64,000 nucleotides of DNA. It comes from Paulownia fortunei (taxonomy: Eukaryota; Streptophyta; Magnoliopsida; Lamiales; Paulowniaceae). This document shows, piece by piece, positions 41,319-58,005 of the stretch. The notes beneath the pieces were generated by a model. That model saw nothing but the letters and a program-made list of their open reading frames with translations, was not told where the DNA came from and did no database searches. The stretch is from the NCBI GenBank assembly GCA_019321725.1, contig CM033119.1:1885865-1949864 (forward strand), given 5' to 3'. The position numbers were made by a program, and so were the translations under genes. Every line of letters begins with the position of its first letter. Position 1 is the stretch's first letter.

Positions 41319-43600
41319 TGAGGTGGGGGTGAAAAGGTTAGCAGCGTGAAAAGTAGTGAATTACCTCCCCATGGCTTTATTTATTGTTTCAACTGAGGTA
41401 CACGTCACAGGTTAGCGATGCTAATTTTCCTGTCTGTTTTTCAACTATATTCTTCATTCTTCCTTATTTATTGGCCTTTTATATTCAGAGCTAGTTAGAA
41501 GCATCAGAAGATTCTTATGTGAGCTCATATTTAAAATTGTTAAGGCTTGTCTTTATTAAGGTCAATTTCCTTATTTGCTAATCATGGTCTGAACTTTTAT
41601 ATTGCACCTATTATTCACCTCATTATATATTATTAAGTTTTCACTGGCATTCTCGCACTAAATTTTAGCATGAATCAATTTGAGATGATGTGCTCCTCCT
41701 TTTGGAGTTTTTTCCAGGGATAGAAAAATTGGCTGGTTAACCTTTTACTGGCTTCATCCAATGGAAGACAATGATAAAATATGCAAGCAGAATATGAGAG
41801 CCCCAGGGAAGTAAAATCCACAAGAGGTAAAGTAAGGCAGGAAAAAGGATGCCAGCAGAACAGATTTAGAGTCACATTATCGTTTAGTAGTTATTTTCCT
41901 TTGATAAGCAAGTTATTTTTCCATTGTATGTATGATGATCTGCTGGATGTCTCTGCTGTAAATTTTTTTTTCTCTTGATGTCGCCATTCTCAGAATTTTA
42001 TTCTTACATTTTACAGCGTCATTTCAATATTGTAGGCTCGGGTAATGCCAGGAAAGATGAAAAGTGAAATTTAAGTTGAAGTTGGATACTGGCTTATTTT
42101 ATTCTGTCTTCTTAAGTTAAAGTTGGATACTGGCTTATTTTATTCTGTCTTCTGCTGGTTAGCTCGTGACTTCTAAATTTGTTGTTTTACCCTCAGAGGC
42201 GAAACTTTGTGTATGAGAATGTGGATATTCATGTTATGAGGGAAACTATTACTTGGTCTGGGTATGACAAGCTCATGTTGTGTATATACTATTTAATAGG
42301 GAAAAATAATGTAAGAAAGGCTTCAATTCTACCTTTGTATGGGGGTAGTATAGAGTTAACATTTTTACTTGAAATTGTCTGACCACAAATTTTCAGTGCA
42401 TATCAAATTGTTGCTACTTGTGAGTCTATAATTGAATAGAATGTTGGGGTCTGATTTCCTTGTTTTGAGTTCAATCAAATGCTCGATGTTTGCAACTTTT
42501 TTTTTTTTTTTCCTCGAGTTGGTTAAGTTCTATTATCAGTGATTAAAATCATTGAGAGCCCCAACTCGGACACCAATGCTTGAAAGATGGGTTTGGGGCT
42601 TCGATTCTTGTACTGGAAGCATCTTGGGATTAAGATTGGAGTCATTCTGGGCTCTGGCTTATCAGTGCTAAAGTTGGTGCTTCTCTAGCAACTACGGGTC
42701 CTCTTCAACGGTCGTATTTTGCTAGAAATTAACTCCTATTCTATGCAAAAGTAGCATATTAAACTCTGTTGCGTTTAACAGCAAAGTGTGAATTGGTCAA
42801 ATGTGGGCAAGCTGAATCGTAGATTTTGAACAGAGGAAGTGTAGTAGGTGATATCAAGGAGAATTAAAGAAATTTAAAAATGGCCCAGAAGTCAAATACT
42901 GAAAATAAATGGTGAATTGTTGCGTTTCTTCTGTAGTGATTTATCTATCTAGATCTTAAATAAAGAGAATTATTGTCTGACTTATTGCTTTCTTTTTCTT
43001 TCTTTGTTAATTTTTTTTTTATTTATGTGACGTTTGTGATGGAGCAATTTTTATTTGAAATGAGGCAAATTCTACGTCAGATCAGGTGTATTTTACGCCT
43101 ATTTTTCTAGATAAATGTTCCTATAGAAATTCACAAAATACAATGAGTGTCAATATACGTATGTTGACGTATGTTGCTAGAGAAATTATAGTAAATTACT
43201 CTGAAATATGCAAAAATTCATATGGGAAAAGAAGGCGTTGCTTCTTCGAATGGTTAGGTGGGTTTGGTAAGATTTCTTTTTTGTTACGTTTGAAAGGATG
43301 GATTTATACTTTTGAAGTTGGGAATTTTAATATTGTTAATTCATAAAATAACTTAAAAGTTGGTAAATAATTTGAACTCAAAGTAACTCAAAAAAATATC
43401 CAACTATATATAGTGAATTTCATTATTGATGATTTGAAATTCTTAAGTTTCAAACTTCTATATTAAAACATACACGAGGAAACTTGATTGAATTTTTTTT
43501 CTAATCAAACCTTTGTATTAAAATGCGATTCAAATGCTATTCTTTTTTGTCTTCATCCATTAAATTGCTAAAATTGCTTCTGAGATATAAAAAATAAAAA
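41319..43600. other. MED19 3' region and intergenic DNA
   Basis: I see no further gene. Part of this must be MED19 3' untranslated sequence. A near-perfect 41-bp tandem duplication lies at 42071-42152. T-rich runs occur at 42497-42512 and 43011-43020. Confidence 0.5.
42071..42152 (+). repeat. 41-bp tandem duplication
   Basis: Two adjacent copies (42071-42111 and 42112-42152) start ttaagtt(g/a)aagttgg and share atactggcttattttattct. They differ at one visible position. This looks like a recent slippage or unequal-exchange duplication. Confidence 0.9.
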
Positions 43601-43619
43601 GGGGCCCTTAAAAGGAGAC

Positions 43620-44285
43620 GATAATTGAGTAAAACGATGAGATCCAAGTAAAAATGAAATCCATGAAAACAACAGCAAAAATCAAAAGATGCTGGAGAAA
43701 ATAGAATTCGGAAAATTAGCCAGAAAAAAAAAAAAAAAACCAATGATGTCACATTTCTTTTTCTCAAACACAGAAAATCCAAAAAATGAACTGTCCATGA
43801 GTAAAAAAAATTTAATAATAAGAGCACAAAAAAGGAAAAAAAGCATACCATTTTTGACAGAATAAAATTAAGAAAAATCCCAGCAAAAATCAAAATCGCA
43901 AAATTAGCAAAAAAAAAAAAAAAGACACAACAATGTCGCATTTCTTTTTCTCAAACACAAAAAATCCAGAAAATGAACTGTTAAAAAAAATAATAATAAG
44001 AGCTCAAAAAAGGGGAAAAAAAATTCCATTTTTGACAGAATTGAGAAAAATCCCATCAAAATCAAAAGATGCTAAGGGAAACAAAAATCTAAAAATTAGA
44101 AAAAGAAAAAAAAACCCAAAAATGACTCATTTCTTTTTCTCAAACACAAAAAATTCCAGAAAATGAACTGTCCACTAGTATAAAAATTAATAATAAGAGC
44201 TCAAAAAAGGAAAAATAAAATAAAACCATTCCATTTTTAATCAAATTAAGAAAAAATGCCATCCACAAATCCAGCTGTTTTCAGT
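43620..44285 (+). repeat. A-rich tandem array, about 188-bp period, ~3.5 copies
   Basis: The motif catttctttttctcaaacac recurs at 43752, 43939 and 44128, so the period is 187-189 bp. Each unit continues with an aaaatccagaaaatgaactg-like block, an A-rich block with aataataagagc, then ccatttttgacag and an aaaatcccatcaaaatc-like block. Copies have diverged by small indels in the A-runs. It lies just upstream of the LACS9-like gene leader. The open frames crossing it are by-products of the repeat. Confidence 0.85.
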
Positions 44286-45469
44286 ATTTTCCCAACCAAA
44301 AAAGAACAAAATTTCAATGTGTGGCAGTCTGTACAAAACCTCGGCCAAGCCCACAATACCTACGGGTAATTCCAGAAACGGGTAAAGACCAAAAACTCTC
44401 AAAGAAATAATATGCAGTCACAGCTTCACTCTTTCTGAAACTCCAAACTCTGCTGCACTCATTGTTTTTTCCGCCAAACAAAAATCGTCTCTTCTTGTCT
44501 GAAGATTTCTCATCCCTTTTAACTCCTCTGTTTCCTTATTAAAAATCATACCTTTCAACTTATCCCATTGGTTTCGTGTAATGTGGATCATCTGAGTCAA
44601 GTTATACGGAATTAATTTGCTTTTGCAACCCAAAGGTTTATTGTTAACTGTTTAAGATATGCTTTTTTTTTCATTTTTTTGCTTTGTTTTTTAGTTTCTT
44701 GGAATGGGTTTGTTTTGATTTTTCGTTTTATTCGCTGTTATCGTGTTTGCTTTTTTTTTTTTTTTTTTTTTTTTTTTTGGGGGGGGGGGGGTTCTTGATC
44801 CTTATGAAATTTATTTATACATATACGTATATATATGTGTGTGTAAATTATTGAGTTTATGAAATTGTCCATTGCTATGCTGAGAAAATGCGCATGCACT
44901 TTGGTTTTGGGATGTTTGTTTCTTGAATTTTTGGATGTATTGTCCACAGTGTTTGGTTGATAAGTATGCGTGTTTCATATGGCGTTTTCATATTGGAGGG
45001 GTTTCTGTTTGGTGCTATACTTGACCTGTAATTTATAAGGTTGGCATTGGCTTTCAGCTATGAGTTTAAGAATGGAGTAGTTTTACTTGCTGAGAGCTTA
45101 TTGATCTTTAGTGAAAACTACCTTGCTGAGAATGATGTGATGCAGAAAATTATTTAGTTATATCTGTATTGAATTCATGGAAATTAGCAGTACCTGCTGA
45201 GGATCACAGTAATTGCTTTACCTTAAAATTATTTTGAGGCTTTTGTATTTTTACATCTCAAGAATTTAGTATTTGAAATATTCAAAGTTTGCAGCTGGTG
45301 GTGCATGAGCAAGATTAGAATTTTTTTTTTTTGGTTTTAGTTATCAGATTGACCTTGCTGTCATTCTGTGATATTTTTTATCATAAGCATCAATAAAATT
45401 GCCAAAAGGCTTTTTTGGGGTAATCATGCCTGACTTCTTTCCTTTGGACTTCCGGGCAGCCTTTGAAGA
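44286..45469 (+). promoter_or_regulatory. Probable LACS9 5' leader and 5'-UTR intron
   Basis: A more mixed-composition, CT-rich block at about 44390-44560 looks like a transcribed 5' leader. An acceptor-like CTTCCGGGCAG ends at 45459, ten bases before the start codon, so a 5'-UTR intron is likely. A candidate donor is near 44636 (AAAG|GTTTAT), but this is uncertain. The interval includes an uninterrupted T28-G13 run at 44751-44791. Confidence 0.45.
44751..44791 (+). repeat. Homopolymer run T28 followed by G13
   Basis: Twenty-eight T residues are followed directly by thirteen G residues. Such a join is rare and prone to replication slippage and sequencing error. It lies in the presumed 5'-UTR intron of the LACS9-like gene. 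Confidence 0.9.
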
Positions 45470-51610
<6,141 letters not shown>

Positions 51611-52010
51611 TCGATTTGAGAATACCCTTTTTTTGCAGAGTGCAGAATTCTTAAAATCTTGACAGCACCATTTCCTTTCTTTTATGATGCACTCTCGGGT
51701 CATTATTTTCCTTTACTTATACCAACCTGAATTCTTATTGCTTTTTGTTCTTTCATTTGAGGAGAATTATGCTGAAATTGTGATAATTTAAGCCCGGAAT
51801 ACTGAAAAAATGTGGATAGTCTCTGTTATGGCTCTTTTCCGTGGAGCTGCAAGATTTCTTTCAGAGCCCGTACATTATTCGGGCCTTCAAATGGGCCAAG
51901 TTGGCTGTTAATAAATATAGAAAGAAAAGGGTTAAAAAAAATATTAACAGGGTGGCAAGACCTATTTGAATCTTAGATCCAAAATTAAACTATAGCTCTA
52001 TATTTGAACT

Positions 52011-52207
52011 TGGATCTTCAATTGCTAACCCCATTCGAATTTAATACAGTATTCTGACTTGATCCAAATTGATTTATGTGGACTTAGAAAATCAGATTTT
52101 TTATATGTAATATGGATCTTCAATTGCTAACCCTATTTGAATTTAATACAGTATCGGATGACTTGATCCAAATTGTTTTATGTGGATTTAAAAAATCAGA
52201 ATTTTGA
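52011..52207 (+). repeat. Tandem duplication, about 102-bp period
   Basis: The segment starting tggatcttcaattgctaacc at 52011 recurs at 52113, with shared downstream blocks aatttaatacagtat, acttgatccaaatt and aaaatcag. Divergence is modest (substitutions and a short indel near cagtattctg/cagtatcgga). Confidence 0.85.
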
Positions 52208-52844
52208 TATCTATATTTACACTGAAGGATATGATGAATAAATGGAGATTTGATATTCATTTTTATCATCATGAACCAATATATCACTTTAAGAAGAATT
52301 ACTTTGGGTCTAATAGAAAGAAAGATGCTCTTTCATGTTTATATCTTTTCAATGGCTGTCTCCTTGAATTCAATGGAAAATCAAATCATTCTTCTTTTTA
52401 CTAATTTTCTTCTTTGAAAAGAACACAATAAAGGTTAAAAAAGAAGAAGCAATTTTTACATTATAACATAGGAAATGAGGAGGATCCCACTATGAAAATT
52501 TTAAGTCTTTTCAAAATCATATCTTCTATTTTGAGCAAGTGGACTTGCCAAAATAGTAAGGCATGCACATTTTTTTGTCTGAAAAATTGTAACGCATTTG
52601 GATTACAATTTTTGTAAAAGAAATCAAAAGAATATGAATTAGATACTCCAAAAATCATAACAAAGACCAAGTCCTTGTACTTAAAAGTTACTATTATATA
52701 GATGAAGACCTAATGAGAAAAGGGATAGTCAATGACATGGGATTAGTCCAACTAGTCCAAATGTACTTGCAATGTTGAAATGGATGGCTATTTAAACACC
52801 AACTAAATTGTGTACATCACTATAAATTGGTAGGACCAATCATT

Positions 52845-52916
52845 CCTATCAACAACCTCTTCAATTTGCTCCCCCTTCAAGTAAGGTGCACCCTTTTATA
52901 TATATGCATACTATAT

Positions 52917-52947
<31 letters not shown>

Positions 52948-53160
52948 TAGAATACTATATAAGTTTTCTTGTGTTCCCATATCATTTTTCTCTAAGCTAG
53001 ACATACCCCCCACCCCCAACCCACACACAGACACACTGACAAATACCACTGTCAAATCCTTCAATTCCTTGCCTCATTGAAGCAAGGTGTGCCATGTACA
53101 TGCATCAGACACCCACATACACACACTAAATAACACTATATAAGTTATCCTTTTGTCTTT
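52845..53160 (+). promoter_or_regulatory. Duplicated promoter-like segment with two TATATAAG boxes
   Basis: Two related stretches, about 52850-52970 and 53058-53150, each carry a cttcaatt...aaggtg block, a CA-rich stretch and an actatataagtt TATA motif. The TATATAAG boxes are at 52956-52963 and 53137-53144. The second lies 114 bases upstream of the start codon at 53258, a normal distance for a plant core promoter. A perfect CA microsatellite (52917-52944) sits in the left copy, and a GA run (about 53222-53243) sits in the presumed leader. Confidence 0.55.
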
Positions 53161-53257
53161 TCATTTCAGTTTTTTCTAGTTAGTTTCTTTGTTATCCTCC
53201 CAACAGCGCACACACATATACAGAGAGAGAGAGAGAGAGAGAGCAACAAAAGTGAAA

Positions 53258-54584
53258 ATGAATGAGTGCAGAGATGACAGAAGATGGTGCTATTTTCATC
53301 CCAGAGAGTTGGTTGTGGGGGTTTGTGCCTTGTGCTTGAATGAAAGGCTCTTAGTTTTAGCTTCAAAGCAAGCCCATCTTCACCAAACTAACACAACTTA
53401 CAGTGTGACACCAAAAAAGGTCCTACCAAAAATTTTTGCCCTCACAAGTTTGTTCAATCGTTTGGACATTAGACAGCAGAAATCTGAGGTTTATGACAGT
53501 TCATCAACCAGTCAAGAAGGTTAGATTTTCTTTTCTTTTTCTTTCTCTTATTTTTTCCCTGTTGTTTTACTTTCTGCTTTTTGAACTGCCATCAATCAAG
53601 AAAAGATCAATAGAAGAACAAGAGAAAAAGGATTGTGGTGACCAGTTATCCACTTGTGTGTGCTTTTGACTTAACTGTTCCTTTGCATCAGCACATAGTA
53701 TAAAGAAATGGATGCATTGTTTTTAGTGAAAAGTATTGGATCAAGGGTTGTTTGATCTAATCAAAACAAATGTATATCATGCTACACTATTACTATGATC
53801 CACTAATGAAATCTACTGTACTGTGAAACAGTAATAATGAGTTTGAAATATATACAACTATTTGTAATTGTGATTATACAATGTAGAAATGTAACTCCAA
53901 GATCTAAAAGTAATTAGCATATGATCACCAATCCATAGAACAACTTTAGAATAACGTTATGTGTTTTATTTGGTGAGCAAACACCTGCATGAGAAGTTGT
54001 ATCATAATTTACAAAAACTAACTTTTTAATACAATATGATTAACTCTCGTGGATCATCGCTTACCTATAAATCTTAGAGGACCCTATAGGGCCATGGTTT
54101 GTATCTAAAACCTTTTCAATTCCCAATATTTTAGTGCATGTGTTGATATTTCCATTTAAAAAGAATTTTCCATTTTCATTCTGTATAGGAACAATTATAG
54201 TAGAATGACAACTTGAAAAGTTAGCTATATTAAGTAGTTCATCAGTTTTCTAGGCAATATTATGTTAACTCAAGAATAATGCCCACTGCAGACTCCTTTA
54301 TATCAATCAAGTTTGAAGATAATGGTGTTGCATCATGGGACAAAGGGAAAATCTCTAAAATGTCACATGATCAGCAATGTGAAATGTCAATCAAGAGTGT
54401 GATAGAGCATGCGAAACCGCGTGCCTCACTGAGGTGGCGAAGGCGGATTGGCCACCTCTTCCAGCTCATCAGATGGAAGAGGTCCAGCAAAGGCAATATG
54501 TGCCATGTGGGCACAAAGCTAGAAGGAGCAAAGGTTAAACATGGGTGGATAAGGACTCTGACAAAGAGGAGGACCAAAGAATAA
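53258..54584 (+). CDS. Small basic plant protein with OCTOPUS/DUF740-like N-terminal Cys motif
   Basis: Two exons, 53258-53519 and 54292-54584, join in phase 1 (split Asp codon) to give 184 aa. The N-terminus has C4, C11, H14-P15, C23 and C26 in the arrangement WCYFHPRELVVGVCALCLNE followed by RLLVLASKQ. This resembles the C-x-x-H-P...G-x-C-x-x-C-L-x-E-R-L motif that opens DUF740/OCTOPUS membrane-polarity proteins, which are much longer. It may be a small metal-binding ribbon. The C-terminal half is strongly basic (SLRWRRRIGHLFQLIRWKRSS; KHGWIRTLTKRRTK), which could favour acidic membranes or nucleic acid. No signal peptide or membrane helix is seen. I do not know a described function; kinship with OCTOPUS is inference from the short motif. 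The start is the first ATG after the GA-rich leader. Confidence 0.75.
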
Positions 54585-57500
54585 AGGGTTTTGTATAGAA
54601 AGAGACACTCCACCTTTTTCCTCCACTACTCCCACATTTTGTGTGTAGGGATTGAGCCTAAGTATGAATGGAAAGTGATCATACCATATGTGATTGAGAT
54701 GACATAGTCAAACTTTCATCTCTATCAACAATTCCCTTACAATTTGCTAGAAGAACTTAGTTTCTTTTGCTATAAGAGCAAAATGCCATTCTTTACTAGA
54801 ATGAGAAAGCAATATATATAATGATTTGGTAGTTTATCTTTTGTCATAAATGAAATACAGGTTGTGTTCATGAATTTGTAGACAATCATAGTAAATCCAT
54901 AAAATTGCAAAAACCCAAGTTATATGCAGTTCTGTAGAGGAAGTGGATACAAGCCCAATTTTAGGTGAAGCCCAAATTTTAGGTGCTCCACTGATCAAGG
55001 AAACTTAAGAAGCAAGAGGGCCACATATATTATGCTAGATCATGTCCTCTTCTTATCTTCAAGAAAAAGTAAATATATTCTCTCCACAGGATTCAGTTTG
55101 AAACATGATGATAAAACATGTTCTACTCCTCATAATAAAATCATGGAGATTTTTTGTTGTGTCAAAGAATTTGCCCTTTATCCCCACAAGTGCAAGATGG
55201 CATGCATGTGCAAAGGACTAATGGTTGCCTTTGTTTAGTTATATCAGTCAATAGTTGTAACAAAGAAGTTTGTAGGGCAATGTGTCCCTTCTGTTGGCTC
55301 TAGCTACCATGGGACAATTTCTACAGGACCACCATGCTTGGAAATTTAAGAAAGGTGCTTCTGTGACCAAATTAAATTGACAACTCGATTCAATTGAGTC
55401 TTACAGTTCGCTACATGAGTTCTACACTTGCACTTTGTTGTCGTATCCACATCTAAATTGTTACAGTTAAATTTTCCTAACTTTAGCATGTAATGGCCGC
55501 CCTTCGTTCATTATGCTCAAACAATTCTCCTACAACTTTCTTCTTATAGGTGAACAAAAAGGCAAAGATATGCAATACATATATATAGGAATATGACAAC
55601 ACTTGAACAATAAGAGGAGTAAGGCCACAAAAACATTTATAAGTTCAAGTCATATTATGTGGACAAACAGTTTCTGAGGAGATCCAGTTTTAGCAAGTGT
55701 AGTTACACAATTTCAAATCCTGTTGTCTCTTTAAAACAGAGATATGGAAAGAACTGTGGTTTTCCTGAGTTGTTGCATTTGCTACAATTAATATTTCAAC
55801 AAACTAAGCTGTTGGGATTTCTAGAACCTAAATTTTTCAGGAAATTCTGATTAAAAAAAAAAAAAAAAAAGAAAGAACATTCGTCAGTCAAAGATTTTCG
55901 AACCAATAACAAACATGAGCCACTGTTTGGTTATCTGAGGAACTAACTTCTTTAGGATATTCTAATAAATAAACCTAAGTGTGAAGGCATTCGCATTCAA
56001 AAGCATATGAAATCAGGGATTATATCCGGAGTCCTATTCCCTTTAGCCTTTTGTTTCTGCCCCTTATTAGTTTAAACTTCATGAATAATTGTTCCTCTTG
56101 CACAAATTCATGTTTTTGACAAGCTATATACAGAAATATCATTAACTTGGCAAGATGATTTCCTTCTGTCTTTAAGAATATTTGAACCAATTAACAAAGT
56201 TAGTGGTTTCCTTTCAAGTATTCACTTCATAAACTTTTGTATCTAATGTTTCATAGATATTTTTTTAGTATAGAACTTGTTCCTCATATTGGTTTATCTT
56301 TAGTTCAACAATTACAAAAGATTCTGCAAAAGAGAACCCCACCCCCACCCCCACTCCCAATTTTGCACCCTATAAACATTAAAAAGTTATATGTGTGTTT
56401 TTTATAATGAACATGATTCATGGTTCCTTAGAAGAATAAAGCCAAATAAAAGTGAATTCTATTCAGTGCACAAGAACTGCATAAGGGAAAAGGATAATGA
56501 GATGAGGAAAGAGTTGGTGAAGAGGGACCCCTCTCATCTCATCAACCAAAGAATCTATAAAATGTGGCTTGCATAATAAAGGGCAGTACCTTTATTTTGC
56601 TTTCAATTCATTTACTAGTTAAAGAGACCCTTTTGCATGCTGAAGTCAAAACAACTTTTATAAGGCACATTGTTTTGTCACACTCCATGCATAGTATCCA
56701 TATGCTATAAAGTTTGGACTAAATAATACCTTGCAAGACTTTAAACCAGACTGGTTGGCCTTTGAACAAGATTAGGGTTCATCTATTATAAAACAGTCCA
56801 CATGCTTTTTTTTATTAGTCTGGGATAGCTGCAAACTTGTCTGCGGTTGATTAAATTCAGCAGGAAAATCATTTCTTTCAATTACCAGAAGCTAGAAAGA
56901 TGGAAATAAACTTTAAGTAATCACCACTCTTGGAATTCTTCACACTCAAAAGATCTACCCAGACTTTCTGAGATATCATGTGTGGGCATTTATAACACAA
57001 TCAATACCTACACTTGAAAGAAATTATTGATCTTGGACTTCTTTTTGCACCCAAAACTGTCAAAAGCACTTAAATTTTATTTTTGACCAGTGTAAAATAT
57101 TTAATTGAAACAAGTATGAAGAGCAGTAAGAGGGTCCCCTTTTCATACCAACTCATGTGTGAACTACTTTCCAGATTTATATTGCTAAAAGCCTAAAAAC
57201 GTCAATTAAACATGTAAATACGACACTTATTATTGCTGAAAATGTGATCAGAATTCGTTGATGCTTTTAAGAGTAATAATTTGAAGCTTTTCATCTCTCT
57301 CACATTTCTAGGACAAGAAATAAGTCACAAGAACTGGGGCCTTTCTAACACTTTACATAGATGACTTCGTCTTTACATAGAATACAAATACATTTGAGAA
57401 AGAGAAACAACATGAAAGCAATAAACAGTGCCAGGGAAATTTCCCAATTTCATCAACAAATTCATTGTTGCGTTCCCAAATAGTTGCATATATAATATTA

Positions 57501-58005
57501 TCTTCTTGATAACAAACTAGCTTCATAACTTGAATATAGCACTCCAAAATGATGGCCATTTAGCATAATAAATATCGATGTAGTTCATTTGTCAAGTGAC
57601 AGCAGTGTATTCCTATCACCCTTGGTAAGATTAATATACAATTACCACATTTCTGCATTCCAACCACCAACATAATTCCCACATCTGCCCATGTGATGCA
57701 GGTTTGATAGTTTAGGAAACATGTCGGCTATTCATTCATGCAACTCCATCAGTACATATGACTTCATTCACAATTCTCCTCTGTATATCTGATTAAGCAG
57801 GAGAGCAAAAAGAACAAAGGAAAAGAGAGATTATTTACAACCATCCGAGCAAATCTATTGCCCACTACTTCTTACTTACGCTGAAAAAAATATCAATGAC
57901 TGCAGGGGCTGCCAGCATGACTTCTTCACCATATAAAGCACTAGTTCAATTATTACTTTGCACTCAATACGGAAACATATATGGTAGGGATGCATCACAC
58001 AACCA
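54585..58005. other. Intergenic region between convergent genes, no gene recognised
   Basis: This 3.4-kb stretch lies between the 3' ends of a plus-strand and a minus-strand gene. Open frames in it are short, have no family resemblance and lack plausible splice partners. It includes a poly-A run at 55853-55870. The 3' untranslated sequences of both neighbours fall at its two ends. Confidence 0.55.

Larger units (their letters stand above)
51611..53257. other. LACS9 3' region and upstream region of the small Cys-motif gene
   Basis: The first 300 bases are likely LACS9 3' untranslated DNA, with a possible AATAAA signal near 51910. A 102-bp tandem duplication follows at about 52011-52207. The right part contains the duplicated promoter-like segment and CA and GA microsatellites next to the gene at 53258. 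Confidence 0.55.

Noticed and set aside
43537..44166. Long open frames on both strands in the A-rich array
   Set aside because: They arise from lysine/phenylalanine-coding homopolymers of the tandem repeat and have no family resemblance or splice support.
57353..57559. Minus-strand open frame with WERNNEFVDEIGKFPW
   Set aside because: Short, no family match, and no compatible splice site joining it to the downstream minus-strand gene, whose stop is at 58006.
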